Assembly (NCBI GenBank): GCA_036937835.1
Contig: CM072862.1
Span: 18,258,501-18,322,500 of the forward strand
DNA: 64,000 nucleotides
From: Pampus argenteus
Lineage: Eukaryota > Chordata > Actinopteri > Scombriformes > Stromateidae
Direction: 5' to 3'
Below, one piece after another: positions 11,084 through 24,281 of this stretch. The position numbers and the translations under genes were made by a program. Under the pieces are notes generated by a model, which was not told the DNA's origin, did no database searches, and saw only the letters and a list, made by a program, of their open reading frames with translations. Position 1 is the first letter of the stretch; each line of letters begins with the position of its first letter.

Positions 11084-14000
11084 GTGTTTCACAGGAGGGA
11101 GGGAAAGAGAGATGGGAGATGGAGGGCGAGAGAAACAGCTCTCATCATTTCGCGGTCTCACACGCCATCTAGTGCAAAACGTTGGGAACTGCCCTTTATT
11201 TCTTCATTTGGAGCTATAGGTGTATTGGTGATATTTCAGTGGTTAGGGTTCAGGTTTGGACATTCATGGGTTAACATGAATGAACTCGAGATACATCTTA
11301 TCTGTTTCCACAAACTCTAGGTAGCTGTAGGAATGAGGACATTTCGAGGGCAATTACGAACAACCATGTAGCCCCCAAATGAGAGTTGATATGTTGTTCT
11401 TTCAACTGTCCACTGTTGCACACAGTGTGGGAGGGAGGCAGCAACTCATTAGGATAGCACGGATCACTCAGCAGCTATTTGAATGCCTGGCTTTATGTGG
11501 CAGTGGCCGGGGTTAGCCTGGAGGCCAGGTATAATCCCTTAGTGATGCTCATCTATTACTAAACATGCTCTGAAACTGTGTCAGATTGAAAACAGATCTC
11601 AAGGAAGCAAGCTTCCACATGTGTCAGCCATTACTGCAGACAACTTTAATTGCTTTTTTTTTATTTTTTTTTAAGTGCTGCATTGTGGCACACATGGGGT
11701 CTTCAAGTCTAATATCGGTGCCTGCACTTTTTTTCTTCTATTTTTTTAAAAGCCGAACGTTTGTCTTTGTGTGCGATACATGTTGAACGTGACAAAACAT
11801 GTTGCTAGGTAAATAGCTCCAGTTGACATGGTTCTTGTAGGAATTGAATAAAGACGAATACCCACAAGGGAGTGGTGGTAGAGGCAGAGAACAAATGTTG
11901 CTGTAGGTCATACATTTCTATTCAAATTTAGCGGCCACATTTCCCTCTTTCATCTCTCCTGTTTGATGTTTATTTTCCCCTTTCTAACGGTTCCTAAGAC
12001 ATTATATACGCTGCTGGTGAAGATGAAGCCATAAAGTGTGCTGGGGAACGATACTGGATGTATGATGATAACTATCCATGCTAGTCCTTTCATGCTTTAA
12101 AAAAAACTTTTCAGCATCTGTCAGAGGAGGTATTTATCACTTTAATCCCCACCTGGCACACAGAATAAACGCGAGGGTAAGTTACATATGCCTGCCATAC
12201 AGCCGAGCTCTCAAAGCAGACGAACAGGTGGTCATCTAGAGATGTCAAAGCCAAACAGTAGACAGAGTCCACACACTCACCTGCTCCTATTGTTCTGGGT
12301 GTTTCATGCTCTAGGTGTGCTGTTGTGAATAAAAGCGTGTTTGAGCAGTGGTTATTGCGAGCTTTATTTTCTTTCACTCCATGTTATTAGCTCAGTGCTC
12401 CACTTTGAAGTGATTTACCGTTTTTGGTCAAAAGCAAAGACATTCCTGCCACTGGCATTATTGATGGCAGCACATTCAATGATACTCATGAGTTTATGAA
12501 ACAATAGAGTAGTGCACCCATAATTTCATTTTAAAATTGTATTTTCAAAAACGCAGCTTCTCGTTGTGACAAATATTTTAATTCGGTATCATCTAACTAA
12601 ACTCAAAAAGCTGATCCTGAGGCTACCAAAATTTCTTCTTTTTTTCATCATTCCAGCATACATAGTTCCTCCCTTGTTTTATTATTCATGCCCATTGTGT
12701 TAACTTGCAAGCCGCTTCTTTATTAACTTGGATTTCACCAGCAGTGCACATAAAATCTTTCTTCACTGGTTATATAAACCAATCAGTTGTCACATTTAGC
12801 CTCTAGTAGATATAAGCCAGAGATCCACAGCCAGTCCCACAGCAATTAAATGATTCATTGGCTTTATCGCATTTTAACAGGATGTTGATTGAGAACATAA
12901 GCCATATTGATTGTCCTGATGGAAACAGGAAATCACAGAGATAGAAATAAAATCATTTGTTGTTCCCGGTGTGAGGATACCCGGGGGAACGGCATGCAAT
13001 TGCACACTGTTGAGTGGCATTACCCCCAGCAACCTCCCCTCCATTCTCTCCCCTATGGAGACCTGGAAGAGACGTCATCTGTGGTTGTTATGCTGCGAAA
13101 TGACGCTGGCACTCTCTCCACCCCCTGCTACTGCAATATTACCCCTGTGGTCTGTTACGGAAGATGCAGCACTTCGTCTGCACCATTTCCAGCATGAAGT
13201 TCGACGCCTAACAGTAATCAGCCCTCTGCCTTCATTTCCCTTCATCTGGAAGTGGAACCATTTGTGCGTGATGCAGATAATAATATCAGCCTAAATGCAT
13301 CCTACACATAAAGCTTGTGACTACTGGCCTCAATCCCGTAAAAACCTACATGATTTTCTGTGCCGGGAAGGCTCACAGAAAAATCTTATTATTAGAAACA
13401 GAACCTTAACAATATTGAGGGGTTAATCTGCTTGGTTTTGCATGTAAATAATACTATACTGTTTAATGAAAACTGGATAATTAGCTTCTTATTCCTGGCT
13501 TTGTCCTCATTGTTGTTTTAGTTGGTGAGAGGAAAAATACCCCCCACCCCTCTACCCCCTACCCCCCCACCACCACCACCATCATCTCCCTGCAAACACA
13601 TACAAGCCAGCCCCTCCCCATGCCCTCCCCCTAACACACACACTCACACACTCTGGAGGAGCGCGTCACTGAGCTCAGGGAATGAGTGGCTCATTAAGAA
13701 GAAGGATGTGATATTCTGAATAGAGACTGTGAGACTCCCAGCACGTCTATTTTTAGACAAGATATCTCTATGGCAGTCACCGTGGTGTCGGTTAATTGCA
13801 GCCACGGCCCCAGATACCAATTAAGAATGAAACAAATGCTTTTAAGGTGGGGTTCGCTCCTCCCTATACTGTAAAGGTCCTCGTGTCCATTCTGAGTGGA
13901 GGCAGGAGCGTGTTTGCTGGGCCATGTTTTCCTGCATCAGGTTGGGACATGCAGAGTGCAGTCAAAGCCTCGGCCAGGCTATTTTTAAATGAGCCCCTGT

Positions 14001-15327
14001 GGAAAGCAAGATCTAGATTTTCTTTTCATTATGGTTGTTTTTATATCTCTGGCTGTTGGATGTCCACCAATTCATTGATTTGCTGTGAATCTTAGATCTC
14101 CTCAAAGGTAAGGGATGCATATGTGCTCAGGCAATACGCTGGTTAAGGATGTATGTACAGTATTTCGGCTACACCTGGCTCGCTGTGGTGCTTTTTTTTT
14201 TTTTTTTCTCTTCCCCCTGGCAGTGCTTGCTTATCTTGTGAGCAGCTCTCCGGAGTCTTGAGATTGGTGCTTCACAGTGTGGGAAGGATGACACATCTTT
14301 CTGTCATTCAGTTTCCTCATGACATCGTGTTAGTTCATCCTGCAGTGCTCTTACCATCCACCTGCTGAAAACAAACAGTGTCCCTCAACAAACTCCTGCC
14401 TCCCATTCATGATTATAAGGTTTAGTATCAGACCTGTCTTTCACCACAGACCAGTTTTTTTTTTAATAATACTGCAGCACGGGTGTGTGTTTGTCAGAGC
14501 TGACAACAAACATCACATTCCCACTCAGTCAGTATGTAAGTGCTGTCCATGTCGGAGTTTCCCGGAGTGTTGGTAATGGTGATCTTGTTGGGGAGAGGGA
14601 TGATGTCAAACTCAAAAGATAATACATGAGCTCTATGAAAGCTTTTTGCCTCGTCAAACACACAAAACAAACAAAGCCATATCTTTATGTCAACACACGC
14701 ACAGACTCTGGATCCCAAAATGCATCTGTAATTTGCTACCTGGCAACTATATAATTAATATATAATGTAATTACAACAATCAAACAGCATAGGCACACAC
14801 TCACCCTAATAACCATTACTTTTACAAATATGACCATTAACCATGACGCCTGTGTTTTAAAAAAAAAGGGGGAAAGCATGAGCTTTCAAAACTGACAATG
14901 AACGACAGATTTGGCCATTATAACACTACAATATGTTCTCGAAATATAAACTGTACAGTACAACACAACATTTAAACGGTTTGTGAATAATAGCTAGCTT
15001 GTAAGGATGTGGTGACATCTATTTGTGTGATCTAAAATGAAAATCTAAGACATACCTCACCTAGGAACAGGATGATTACGGTTTGCAAACAATTTGAAAA
15101 CGCTGATGACACAGCACCAGTATCAATTTAATAAAAACAAAGCTACAACACTGGCTATCTTTTTGACTGACTGGAGGGTGTAAATAACAGGAAAGGTGAT
15201 GGTTTATTAGGGATCAAGAATAAGCTAACCTAATTGAAAAATGCTCTAACTGTCTTGTTCTCTCTCTCCCTTCCCTCTTGTTTTCTGTCTTTCTTTACCC
15301 CTCCAGTTCCACCAGGTTAGAAGAGTG

Positions 15328-16137
15328 ATGACCATCCTGTTCCTTACTATGGTTATTTCATACTTCAGTTGCATGAGAGCTGCGCCCCTGAGAGACGCCC
15401 CGGGTATGCGGGGCCATCGGACGGAAGGCTACTTGGGCGCTGCTGCGACGGCCACACGAGGCCACGGGACTCCACAGAGTGGTGGTGGGCCAGGCCAGCG
15501 CGGGGAACTGCCCTCACTCACAGACACGTTTGAGCAGGTGATAGAGGAGCTGCTGGAGGTTGAGGGAGAGGCGGCACAGCTGGGACAGGGGGCTGATAAG
15601 AGCCAGGGAGGTGGGGGCCCATCCTCTGTGGTCACCACGGAGACCAAGGATGTCGACCTGTACGACTCGAGGGTGATGATCAGCAACCAAGTGCCTTTGG
15701 AGCCGCCGTTGCTCTTTCTTCTGGAGGAATACAAAAACTATCTGGATGCCGCTAATATGTCCATGAGGGTGCGGCGACACTCCGATCCTTCACGGCGTGG
15801 AGAGCTCAGTGTGTGTGACAGTATTAGCCAGTGGGTGACAGCTGTGGATAAAAAGACGGCAATAGACATGTCTGGGCAGACAGTTACCGTCATGGAAAAA
15901 GTCCCTGTCCCCAATGGCCAACTGAAGCAATACTTTTATGAGACCAAATGCAACCCCATGGGGTACACAAAGGAGGGCTGCAGAGGAATAGACAAGCGGC
16001 ATTATAATTCCCAATGCAGGACAACCCAGTCCTATGTGCGAGCGCTTACCATGGATAGCAAAAAGAAGATTAGCTGGCGGTTTATAAGGATAGACACTTC
16101 ATGTGTATGCACATTGACCATTAAAAGAGGGAGATAG
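15328..16137 (+). CDS. bdnf: Brain-derived neurotrophic factor (BDNF) precursor
   Basis: Secreted neurotrophin that binds TrkB and p75NTR and supports neuron survival and synaptic plasticity. The precursor is 269 residues in a single coding exon. A short signal peptide begins MTILFLTMVISYF. A glycine/glutamine-rich pro-domain follows, longer than in mammals (247-residue precursor). A furin-type site RVRR ends near residue 150, and the mature chain of 119 residues starts HSDPSRRGELSVCD. The six cystine-knot cysteines are present, including the C-terminal CVC motif, and the protein ends TIKRGR. The exon starts at 15307 after a pyrimidine-rich acceptor (CCCCTCCAG). The codons before the ATG are open and read FHQVRRV, allowing an N-terminal extension from an upstream exon that supplies ATG. 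One oddity is ISWRF where I remember IGWRF in other BDNFs. Identification is secure. Confidence 0.98.
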   Translation: MTILFLTMVISYFSCMRAAPLRDAPGMRGHRTEGYLGAAATATRGHGTPQSGGGPGQRGELPSLTDTFEQVIEELLEVEGEAAQLGQGADKSQGGGGPSSVVTTETKDVDLYDSRVMISNQVPLEPPLLFLLEEYKNYLDAANMSMRVRRHSDPSRRGELSVCDSISQWVTAVDKKTAIDMSGQTVTVMEKVPVPNGQLKQYFYETKCNPMGYTKEGCRGIDKRHYNSQCRTTQSYVRALTMDSKKKISWRFIRIDTSCVCTLTIKRGR

Positions 16138-16718
16138 TGTATAAAATGTATAGATTTTATTGAAGAGTTTAAAAAAGAGAATAAAGAGAAAATATCTATT
16201 TGTATATATGCATAACAGGGTAAATTATTCCGTCAAATGAAAATTTTATGGACTGCATGTAAAAAAAGATGAAGTTTATACAGTAAAAGTGATACTACAG
16301 TCTATTTATTGAACATATTCATGACCTTGTAAACAATTAAAAAAAATCTGATCAGTCATTTGCGCCCAGTTTAAATTACTATATCACATTCCTCAAGACA
16401 TTGTGATTTGTTTACGTTGCCAAGAATTAGAAAATGAAGGAAAAAAAAAAAAAACAGGCAAGGAATGAGAGAGGACAGGTCCATCTTCAAAAGCTTGCAT
16501 GCTGCTTCAATTGTGAATCGAGAAATTCTCCACTTACAAAAAAGAATATGATGCTGACCAAAAAACATTCCGTTTACATATTCAGCAGAAAACAATTTTC
16601 CTCTCAAGTAATTTATCTGTTTACTGTTCTAAACTTCTCAAGGTAATGTTGGAATTACATACTATGTCAAGGTGCTGTTGTCAAAGCTTTGCTGTTTATT
16701 TTTTTATCCCCACCAGAG

Positions 16719-16835
<117 letters not shown>

Positions 16836-17503
16836 ATTTATTCATTGACATGTTTCTGGGTTAATATTATTCATTTTGTATGTTGTGAAGTTGTTTGCAA
16901 TATTAAACTGAAATATTTGAAGAAATAAAAATGACTATAGGCAACTGAAAAACAAAATCAATGTCGATAAAGTTTCAATAGTGCATCTTTAGACAGGACA
17001 AACTTTATTATACAGACAGGCAGGTAGACAGGCAAGCACACACATACACTCACACACGCACAAACACTGCCACGCTTTTGAAGCGTAAAGCGACAAAATT
17101 AAAATCACAAATGACCAGGAAGTTCCATGATGACCAGAGTCAGTGTTATGGGAAAAATGGGCAGCTATGTGTTATTGTTGCTGCTCTGGGTGTTATTCAG
17201 TGTTATTTTTAGTTGGGGAAAAGGTGAAAAAAAAAAGCTTTAACTACTTCCTGCTTCCCACCAGCTCATTACTGGAACACGGACATATTTTCTTTGATAC
17301 TTACACACAAGTGTTCAGAGATTTACATAATTATTATTCCAGCTACACATGTGATATTTCACAATTACAACAACATAACATAGGAAGAAAAGCACCCACA
17401 CATACAAGTTTAGACTAGTGTAAGTAGGCTATGGGTGCAGATGAAACATGACCGACTTTGACAGTGATTTATTCACCCACTCATGCATTTGGGAAAACTA
17501 CCA

Positions 17504-17559
17504 TTTTCTTATTACCACATTTTTTTTAACTTTAAAAAAAAAAGGTGGTAATAAGAAAA
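17504..17559 (+). repeat. Inverted repeat able to form a long stem in bdnf 3' region
   Basis: The arm TTTTCTTATTACCAC at 17504-17518 has its exact reverse complement at 17545-17559. The T-rich then A-rich sequence between them can extend the stem toward a small loop. If the long bdnf 3' UTR reaches this far, it would be a strong RNA hairpin. Confidence 0.8.
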
Positions 17560-18012
17560 GATGCCATAGTTTAAGGTCATAGTAGCATAACAATATTCTG
17601 TTTTATTTTTTTCTTTATTTTCTCTTCAGTATCATACAAACACAAAAGGAATGCTCATATATTAAAAACAAACAACAAATACATTCATCACGAGCTTCAG
17701 TTATGTCTGATATTTGTGCTACATGTGATCCCAGTCGTCTCATTTTACTTCTTCATCAACCTGAAGGTAAGTGTGACCTCTGAAGAGAAGATCTGGAATT
17801 TGGAAAACAGATTTGCTGAACAGATAAAACTTTTTTCCTGAACAGAAAGATGCTCTACTTTCTTCTCTATTTCCTTGGATCCTCCAGATGAGCCTGATTT
17901 AAGGTGCTGTGAGTTACATTTATTATACAGAAGCCATTAGGACAGTAGACAGTCTCTAGCCACCTCTGAGAAAAATAACATGCATAATGTCTTTCAAATG
18001 ATGATCTGTTGT

Positions 18013-18015
<3 letters not shown>

Positions 18016-18070
<55 letters not shown>
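18016..18070. repeat. (GA)n microsatellite
   Basis: An uninterrupted run of about 27 GA units. Confidence 0.95.
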
Positions 18071-18074
<4 letters not shown>

Positions 18075-19899
18075 TCAGTACCACCTTAAGATAGAACTAA
18101 GGATTTATAAAATTCAGTCAACATGTTTGAGCACTAACACATCTTTGGCATGCCGAATAATAAATCAAAGCTTTGCCAAGAGCAGTTTTTGTTTAACATA
18201 GTTTAAGTAATATAAAAACTGCAATCAATCACACACTTAATAAACAAATGGGCAAAGTTGACTAGTTGAGCAGTGTCAGGGTGAAGCCCATATGTGACTA
18301 TAATCATGCATGTCAATAAATCTTATAGTATAATGTAGTGTTTCTTTGACCCTGAGCTGTGGCTGACGCTTTAAGACAAAAACAAGGAGAAAACTAAACT
18401 CAGTATTTCTACCCAAACAATGGGCTTATCCCAAAGGTTGCCGCCGCTTCACTCTTCCTGGGTCCTTTCTCCAAGTGTGTGTCACTTCTGGCCACTCTCC
18501 AATCGGTGATGTCACAGCATGTGTATTACATCAGCTGTCAAAAGCAAACAGTGTGTGATGTCACAGATTGGGGTGTGGTCAGACCTGGCATACTTGAAGG
18601 TTTCAACCCACAGAGAGTGGCAAAGCAGCAGTTTTCTGCAGAATGTACTTTCTGCAGAGTTTCAAGATGTCCTGCAATCAGCCAGTGGGGGGCAACAGTG
18701 AGATTGTTCCTCCCAGGTGTCAGCAAAAGCCAAGGAAGCCTCTGGTCCCTTGTTACTAATACTCAGGGATGTAATGCAACATTCCTATAAGCATCCATGC
18801 AAAGGCTCAGTACAGATGTGTGTGTGGATGTGTGATCGTTATAGAGAGATGTGGGAATGGGATCAAGTGGGCGCCTTTTTCCTGGATTTTGGTGTATTAG
18901 ACAACTAGTGAGCTGAACACAAGGCACCTGAAGAAGGACCCCCCTCTTCACATCCCATGTCGACATTAAACAGAAATCACAACCCAGTACCTATACCAGA
19001 TTTATATGTTAAATCATAGAAAAACAAACTGCTTTGAATAATCATTTGTTTCTGATATGTTCTTACCACAAAAAAAGTTCAATTACCTATTTAGACATTT
19101 TTAAAATTATATCTACTCCCTCTCCCTCATTAAAAATCCTAATCTATGAATATGTAAATAGTTTCACTTTCAAAGGTTTAAGTGCCGAACACAAAATGCA
19201 TTCATTGTACTTCACTGAAAAGTCAATTCTCTGTGTATGTGCATTGGATGCTTCCAGTTTCCACATCGCACCAATGCTACAAATCGCCTTTCAGTGAGCA
19301 CAGAGAAACTTCCCACTTTCAGCAGATGAATGTATAAACAATCTTCTAAAGTCAAACATACAGTATTCTACACAGTGAATATTAAATATCCAAATAAAGT
19401 AACAAGAAGATAAACATATTTTTGAGTAGAGAGGGACTTTAAAGTTACACCCGAGTCTTATCCAGCCTTTAGAGTGAGAATCAACTCCATAAATTAAATA
19501 TGCAGAAGCCACAAAAGGTGTAAGAAGAAAGGATCCTCATGAATGATGTATAGATGTATTAAATTGTGATATATGTACAAAAAGGATGATATATTACATA
19601 AACTCACAATCACTTCTATATTGTTTTGATATATGTAAAATTCATTCAGGCCTTTTTTTGAGAAAAAAAACAAGATATTGACTGATGATACACAATTTTT
19701 ATAATTCCTTTTCCACTTTTCGAGGATTCCCTGAACGCACCATGACACTGGCAGCTAGCCTAGCCGGCTAACTTGGCTAATCTGATTTATCGTCTCGGTT
19801 AAGCACACGTAACGTTAGCTAGGATTACCAACTTTAGTTTCCCATATTAAGCATTTAACGCAATATCTATTTGACATCAAATAGACTCTCATTTCAACA

Positions 19900-22473
19900 A
19901 TGGCATCGCTTGGGGAGCCTGTGCGGTTGGAGAGAGGTAAAGTTAATTGCTAGCTAGCGTTAGCTTATAAATATTTGTTGTGGTAGGAGGGAGACATTAA
20001 CCTAGCTTAGCTAATACAGCTGGCAATTGCTGTTTTTTAATGCATATATTTTCGTTTAATTACCGAATGCGTTAATAATTATTTACAGATTGTAAATGTG
20101 TATAGATTTAGTTAATTTTATATACTATCTGTAGGATGAATGTAGCAATAGCTTGCAAGGTAACAATGTTTTATTTTGAACTAGCTAAAGCTAACAGTGA
20201 TCAGCTCTGTTGGTTTATTTGTTAAAGGTTCAACGTAAGTTACGTCAACATTAAGAAATGTGGGTTCATGAGATTTAGTACTGTAGTTTTATCTTGACTG
20301 GCAGCAAGGGTGGGTAGTTGAGATCTAAACATTTAGTGACAAAATACTTATTTTTAACCTCAAGTCTCGCCAGTATCCAAACTACCGACATTAGCTGCTG
20401 CTGTGGGTGGACAGCTGATAAACAAAAGTCCACATATGTAACCTTACTTCTTCTTATAAAGTATAATTTAATGCATGTGGGAAAAAATACAACGGTGCTA
20501 GATGCAATGAAATACTGGAGTAGTGTTTAGTAGTCGAGTTTGAATTGATTTACAGTATCGTTAGCATTTATTAGCCGGAGATCGAGAGAACAATAAATAC
20601 GAACAAATGTAAACATTTACACCCAGAATATTGGACCTAAAACGTCTCACAATTGTTTTTTGTATTTTTAAACGCAATTCTTTACCATTATTATGTTATT
20701 TAGAGAGTAAATGATAATGTTTGTGACAGTGGAAATTTGGTAGCATTAAAGGTTACTGAATCAGTGCAGTTTAACACATGGCACTATACTTTCACTTATG
20801 CAGCTACACTACACACAAACCATCGTCCATACACAAACATACAAATGTTTACAGTAAGAACAAAACTATTGCATTTCGTTGTAAATCCAATTTCATATAT
20901 GAAGAAACATGTGCTCAGAGATATTATATTTTATTTATTTGTTGCTTTTAATCGGAATAAATTAGCATATTTTTTTAGAAGTTATATGAAAATATTAAAT
21001 AGATAATCACTAGACCTTTTTGCTTCTTTTGTCACTCAATTTTATCCTTGTGTCTTACATTTATTTGTGTGGTTTGAAATGAAATGGACCTCCAGATGCC
21101 AAAATGCCTCCATTTGCAGATAGCAGTTTTAACCTTGATGGTGGTGCATTTGTTCTTGTGGTTGACAGATATTAACCGTGCGATTGAACTGCTTGATAAG
21201 CTCCAGAGGACAGGGGAAGTGCCTCCCCAGAAGCTGCAGGCACTGCAGAGGGTCTTACAGAGTGAATTCTGTAATGCTGTCAGAGAAGTGAGACACTTTG
21301 TGTTACTACTCTTAAAACACTGCATTGTGAGATGACATTACTTCACATTTTCCTTCTAGTGTTACACACAGGCTTTGGTTTGCTTACTTGGAGCTGAGAT
21401 GTGACAGAATATTGACCAAAATTGTCTCTTCAGGTCTATGAGCATGTGTATGAAACAGTGGACATCAACAGCAGTCCTGAGGTCAGGGCCAACGCCACGG
21501 CCAAGGTAGACCCAAATCAAATCCCATCTAAAGCACAAGCATGTGATTCACACACTACTTTAAATAGTATATTCACGAAGCATTAACATTAACACAACTG
21601 TTTAATTTATAGGCTACTGTGGCAGCTTTTGCGGCAAGTGAGGGACACTCGCATCCACGTGTTGTGGAACTGCCCAAGACAGAAGAAGGCCTGGGTTTCA
21701 ATATAATGGGTGGGAAGGAGCAAAACTCACCTATTTACATCTCACGGATCATCCCAGGAGGCATCGCTGACCGACACGGAGGCTTGAAGAGAGGCGATCA
21801 GCTGCTGTCCGTTAATGGGGTGGTATGTTCAATTGGCAGTTGTCACTTACTACAGGAATTTTACATTTGATGCTTTAGTGTGGACATACAACTCAGTCTA
21901 ATGGCATTCATTTCAATATCTAAGTAATATGATAGCTGATGTTGCTGATAGCTCAGCAACATTATCTCTTTAAAATATGATTTTGTAGCCAGATGTTAAA
22001 CTGGACGGAGAGTATAGTATTCAAATTACCATGCAAGCACAACCTGACTATGATTTTTAATTTTTATTTTTTCTGCTGAGGCCGCTAAGTATATATGCAT
22101 TGAAATTTGATGAACTCTCCTATACAAGGGAAACTTTACCTATGGTACGTTGAACCAGGCTGCCAAATCTTAGGCTACAGCTACAATCACTCTATGATAA
22201 TTGTTTCTTCCAAAGTTTGTTGATCTTTTGCTAAAGAGATCTTACTACAGTGGTGGTGCCTCTTTGTAATAAAATCTTAATCATTTTATTTTTCTCTGGT
22301 TCCAGAGTGTGGAAGGTGAGCACCATGAGAAAGCTGTGGAACTCCTTAAAGCAGCTCAGGGCACAGTGAAGCTGGTAGTAAGGTACACCCCCAAAGTCCT
22401 AGAGGAAATGGAGTCACGTTTTGAGAAAATGAGGTCGGCAAAGCGCCGGCAACAGAACAACTATCCCCAGTAG
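19900..22473 (+). CDS. lin7c: Lin-7 homolog C, cell-polarity scaffold
   Basis: Small L27-PDZ adaptor of the MALS/Veli family. It joins CASK and Mint/MPP proteins at epithelial junctions and synapses. Five coding exons fit in frame: 19900-19936, 21169-21287, 21434-21505, 21613-21822 and 22306-22473, giving 201 residues (about 197 in human). The N-terminus is [20 protein letters not shown]. The L27 domain spans about residues 10-65 and contains [20 protein letters not shown]. The PDZ domain (about residues 93-175) has the carboxylate-binding loop LGFNIMGG and the stretch [19 protein letters not shown]. The tail ends [10 protein letters not shown]. All junctions are GT-AG. It lies immediately downstream of bdnf on the same strand, the order also seen in mammals. 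Identification is secure; LIN7A/B are less likely given the N-terminus and the bdnf linkage. Confidence 0.95.
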
Positions 22474-24192
22474 GATTTTTCCATGTTGATGCCTAGCTCC
22501 CATGTCTCTCCTCCTTTAGCCTTCCGGCCATCTGTTCTGATTTCTTTCTTATCTTCTTGCCCGAAAAGCATAACAAACATACCTGAGTTTAGTTTTAGTT
22601 TATACCCACTCATGCTGTATATTGTGCTTCTACCGTTTTCTGTAGCATTTTTAATATTAACTATTGTTATTGTACTGGACACTACAAGTCTAGGAGAATA
22701 CTAGAATGATCATGATTGTCAGTGAAGGTGGTCACTCACACTTTGTGCATTATTTCACTATTTTTGAATAGACAGTTCGAATGCAACATTTGAGATCAAC
22801 TTCAGAACTCATTTGACTGGAAAGGTAGTGTTTTTAATTATTTTATCACAGAAACTACCAAGTGCCTCAGGGCAAACATGTTTATCTTATGTACTGTGTT
22901 CACGGTTCTTTTTTTTTTCTTTTGATGGTTTAAAGTCGAAAGTAAGACTGGTTATTAAATGTTTGTGGCAGGAATCATGACACTTTGCAGCTGTTATTCT
23001 CAAAGCTCATTTAATTTAATAAGTACATGTCAAACATCTCTAAAACATGTGATTGTTCAAATTTGAAGAAGATTTATTTTAATCGCCACTCTACAGATAC
23101 TTTTGCCATAGCGAAGCTTTTTGTTGATGACAACAAAAAGGGATGGATTATATAAGGTTTTTCTGTTGTGCTAACCCTTGCTAGGTTTCTAACATCATAC
23201 CACATCATGAAAAGCTCAGCATGCACTGTGGGGTTTGTGAACTCTAGCAGGTTCTGTAAGTGGGGGCTCAGCAACGCATCAACTAAATTCCTGCCACTAC
23301 AGAGACTCACATTTTCACTTTCATCATAAACCTTTAGAAACATAAACCTTGCCGTCAGTGTGACATGAGATGAAACCTGTCCAGCTACTGATTCATTTGT
23401 CTTCATATAAGTCAGGAATGTAGTATATGTTTCATGTTTTTCTCCCGCCAGGTGCAAAACATAATGAAAAATCAATTACACAAGACGTTTTTTTTCCTTC
23501 ATCTTTGATATTATCTGCTCGTTAGTATTGTGTCATTTAGCGAAAGTTTGAAATGAAAAATAAGACGTTCGTTATATCAAGTGATCGCTTTAAATCACAT
23601 AATGCTTAACGTGAGTGTTCATTACTGTTTAGATGGATGAAATTGCAGGTGTTGATCTCACACATGCTGTATGTGGTCACTGCTTATTCATCAAGGCTTT
23701 ACACCATGTTTAGTGGCTTCTGCTGTAAATCTATTGCATTCGCATATCGTTATTTTTTATTTTCTGTGCATGTTTAACATTTTATTAACTATGGTCTTGC
23801 AGAACAAAACGTGTGTTAAATGAAACATTCACTGCATTTTAACTTTTATATCATGGTACCACTGACATCTTGACTTGAGGTTAATCATACACATAAAACC
23901 AGTAATGTACTAAAAATATCTTGACATTAAAATTACCAGTTACTTACTTTTATTATATTGTGGTTGTATTCCCTTTATGACAAGATTAAGCCTATATTTT
24001 TGAATAGTTAAACAGGGCAATAAGTTGACACTTTTTCTAAACTGTGTGTCACTACAGATCTACAGATTTATTGCCCTGCTTAGATTTTTTTTTTTACATT
24101 TTTCATTTCTATTTGATCAAAGCCAACTATTTTGTGGCATACATGTACTGTGTATTTAATTTAACAAATTGCACATCATGGTAAAAAAAAAA

Positions 24193-24281
<89 letters not shown>

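Noticed and set aside
13522..13719. Proline-rich frame
   Set aside because: A C-rich, low-complexity segment; no start context or conserved domain.
15429..15780. Two minus-strand frames of 88 and 101 codons
   Set aside because: Both are shadows of the GC-rich pro-domain of bdnf.
18479..18790. 103-codon plus-strand frame upstream of lin7c
   Set aside because: No splice context, no recognisable motif and overlapping frames on both strands of similar length.
23074..23475. 133-codon minus-strand frame in the lin7c 3' flank
   Set aside because: It has no family resemblance or splice partners. It is the longest frame in this region but typical in length and composition for chance.
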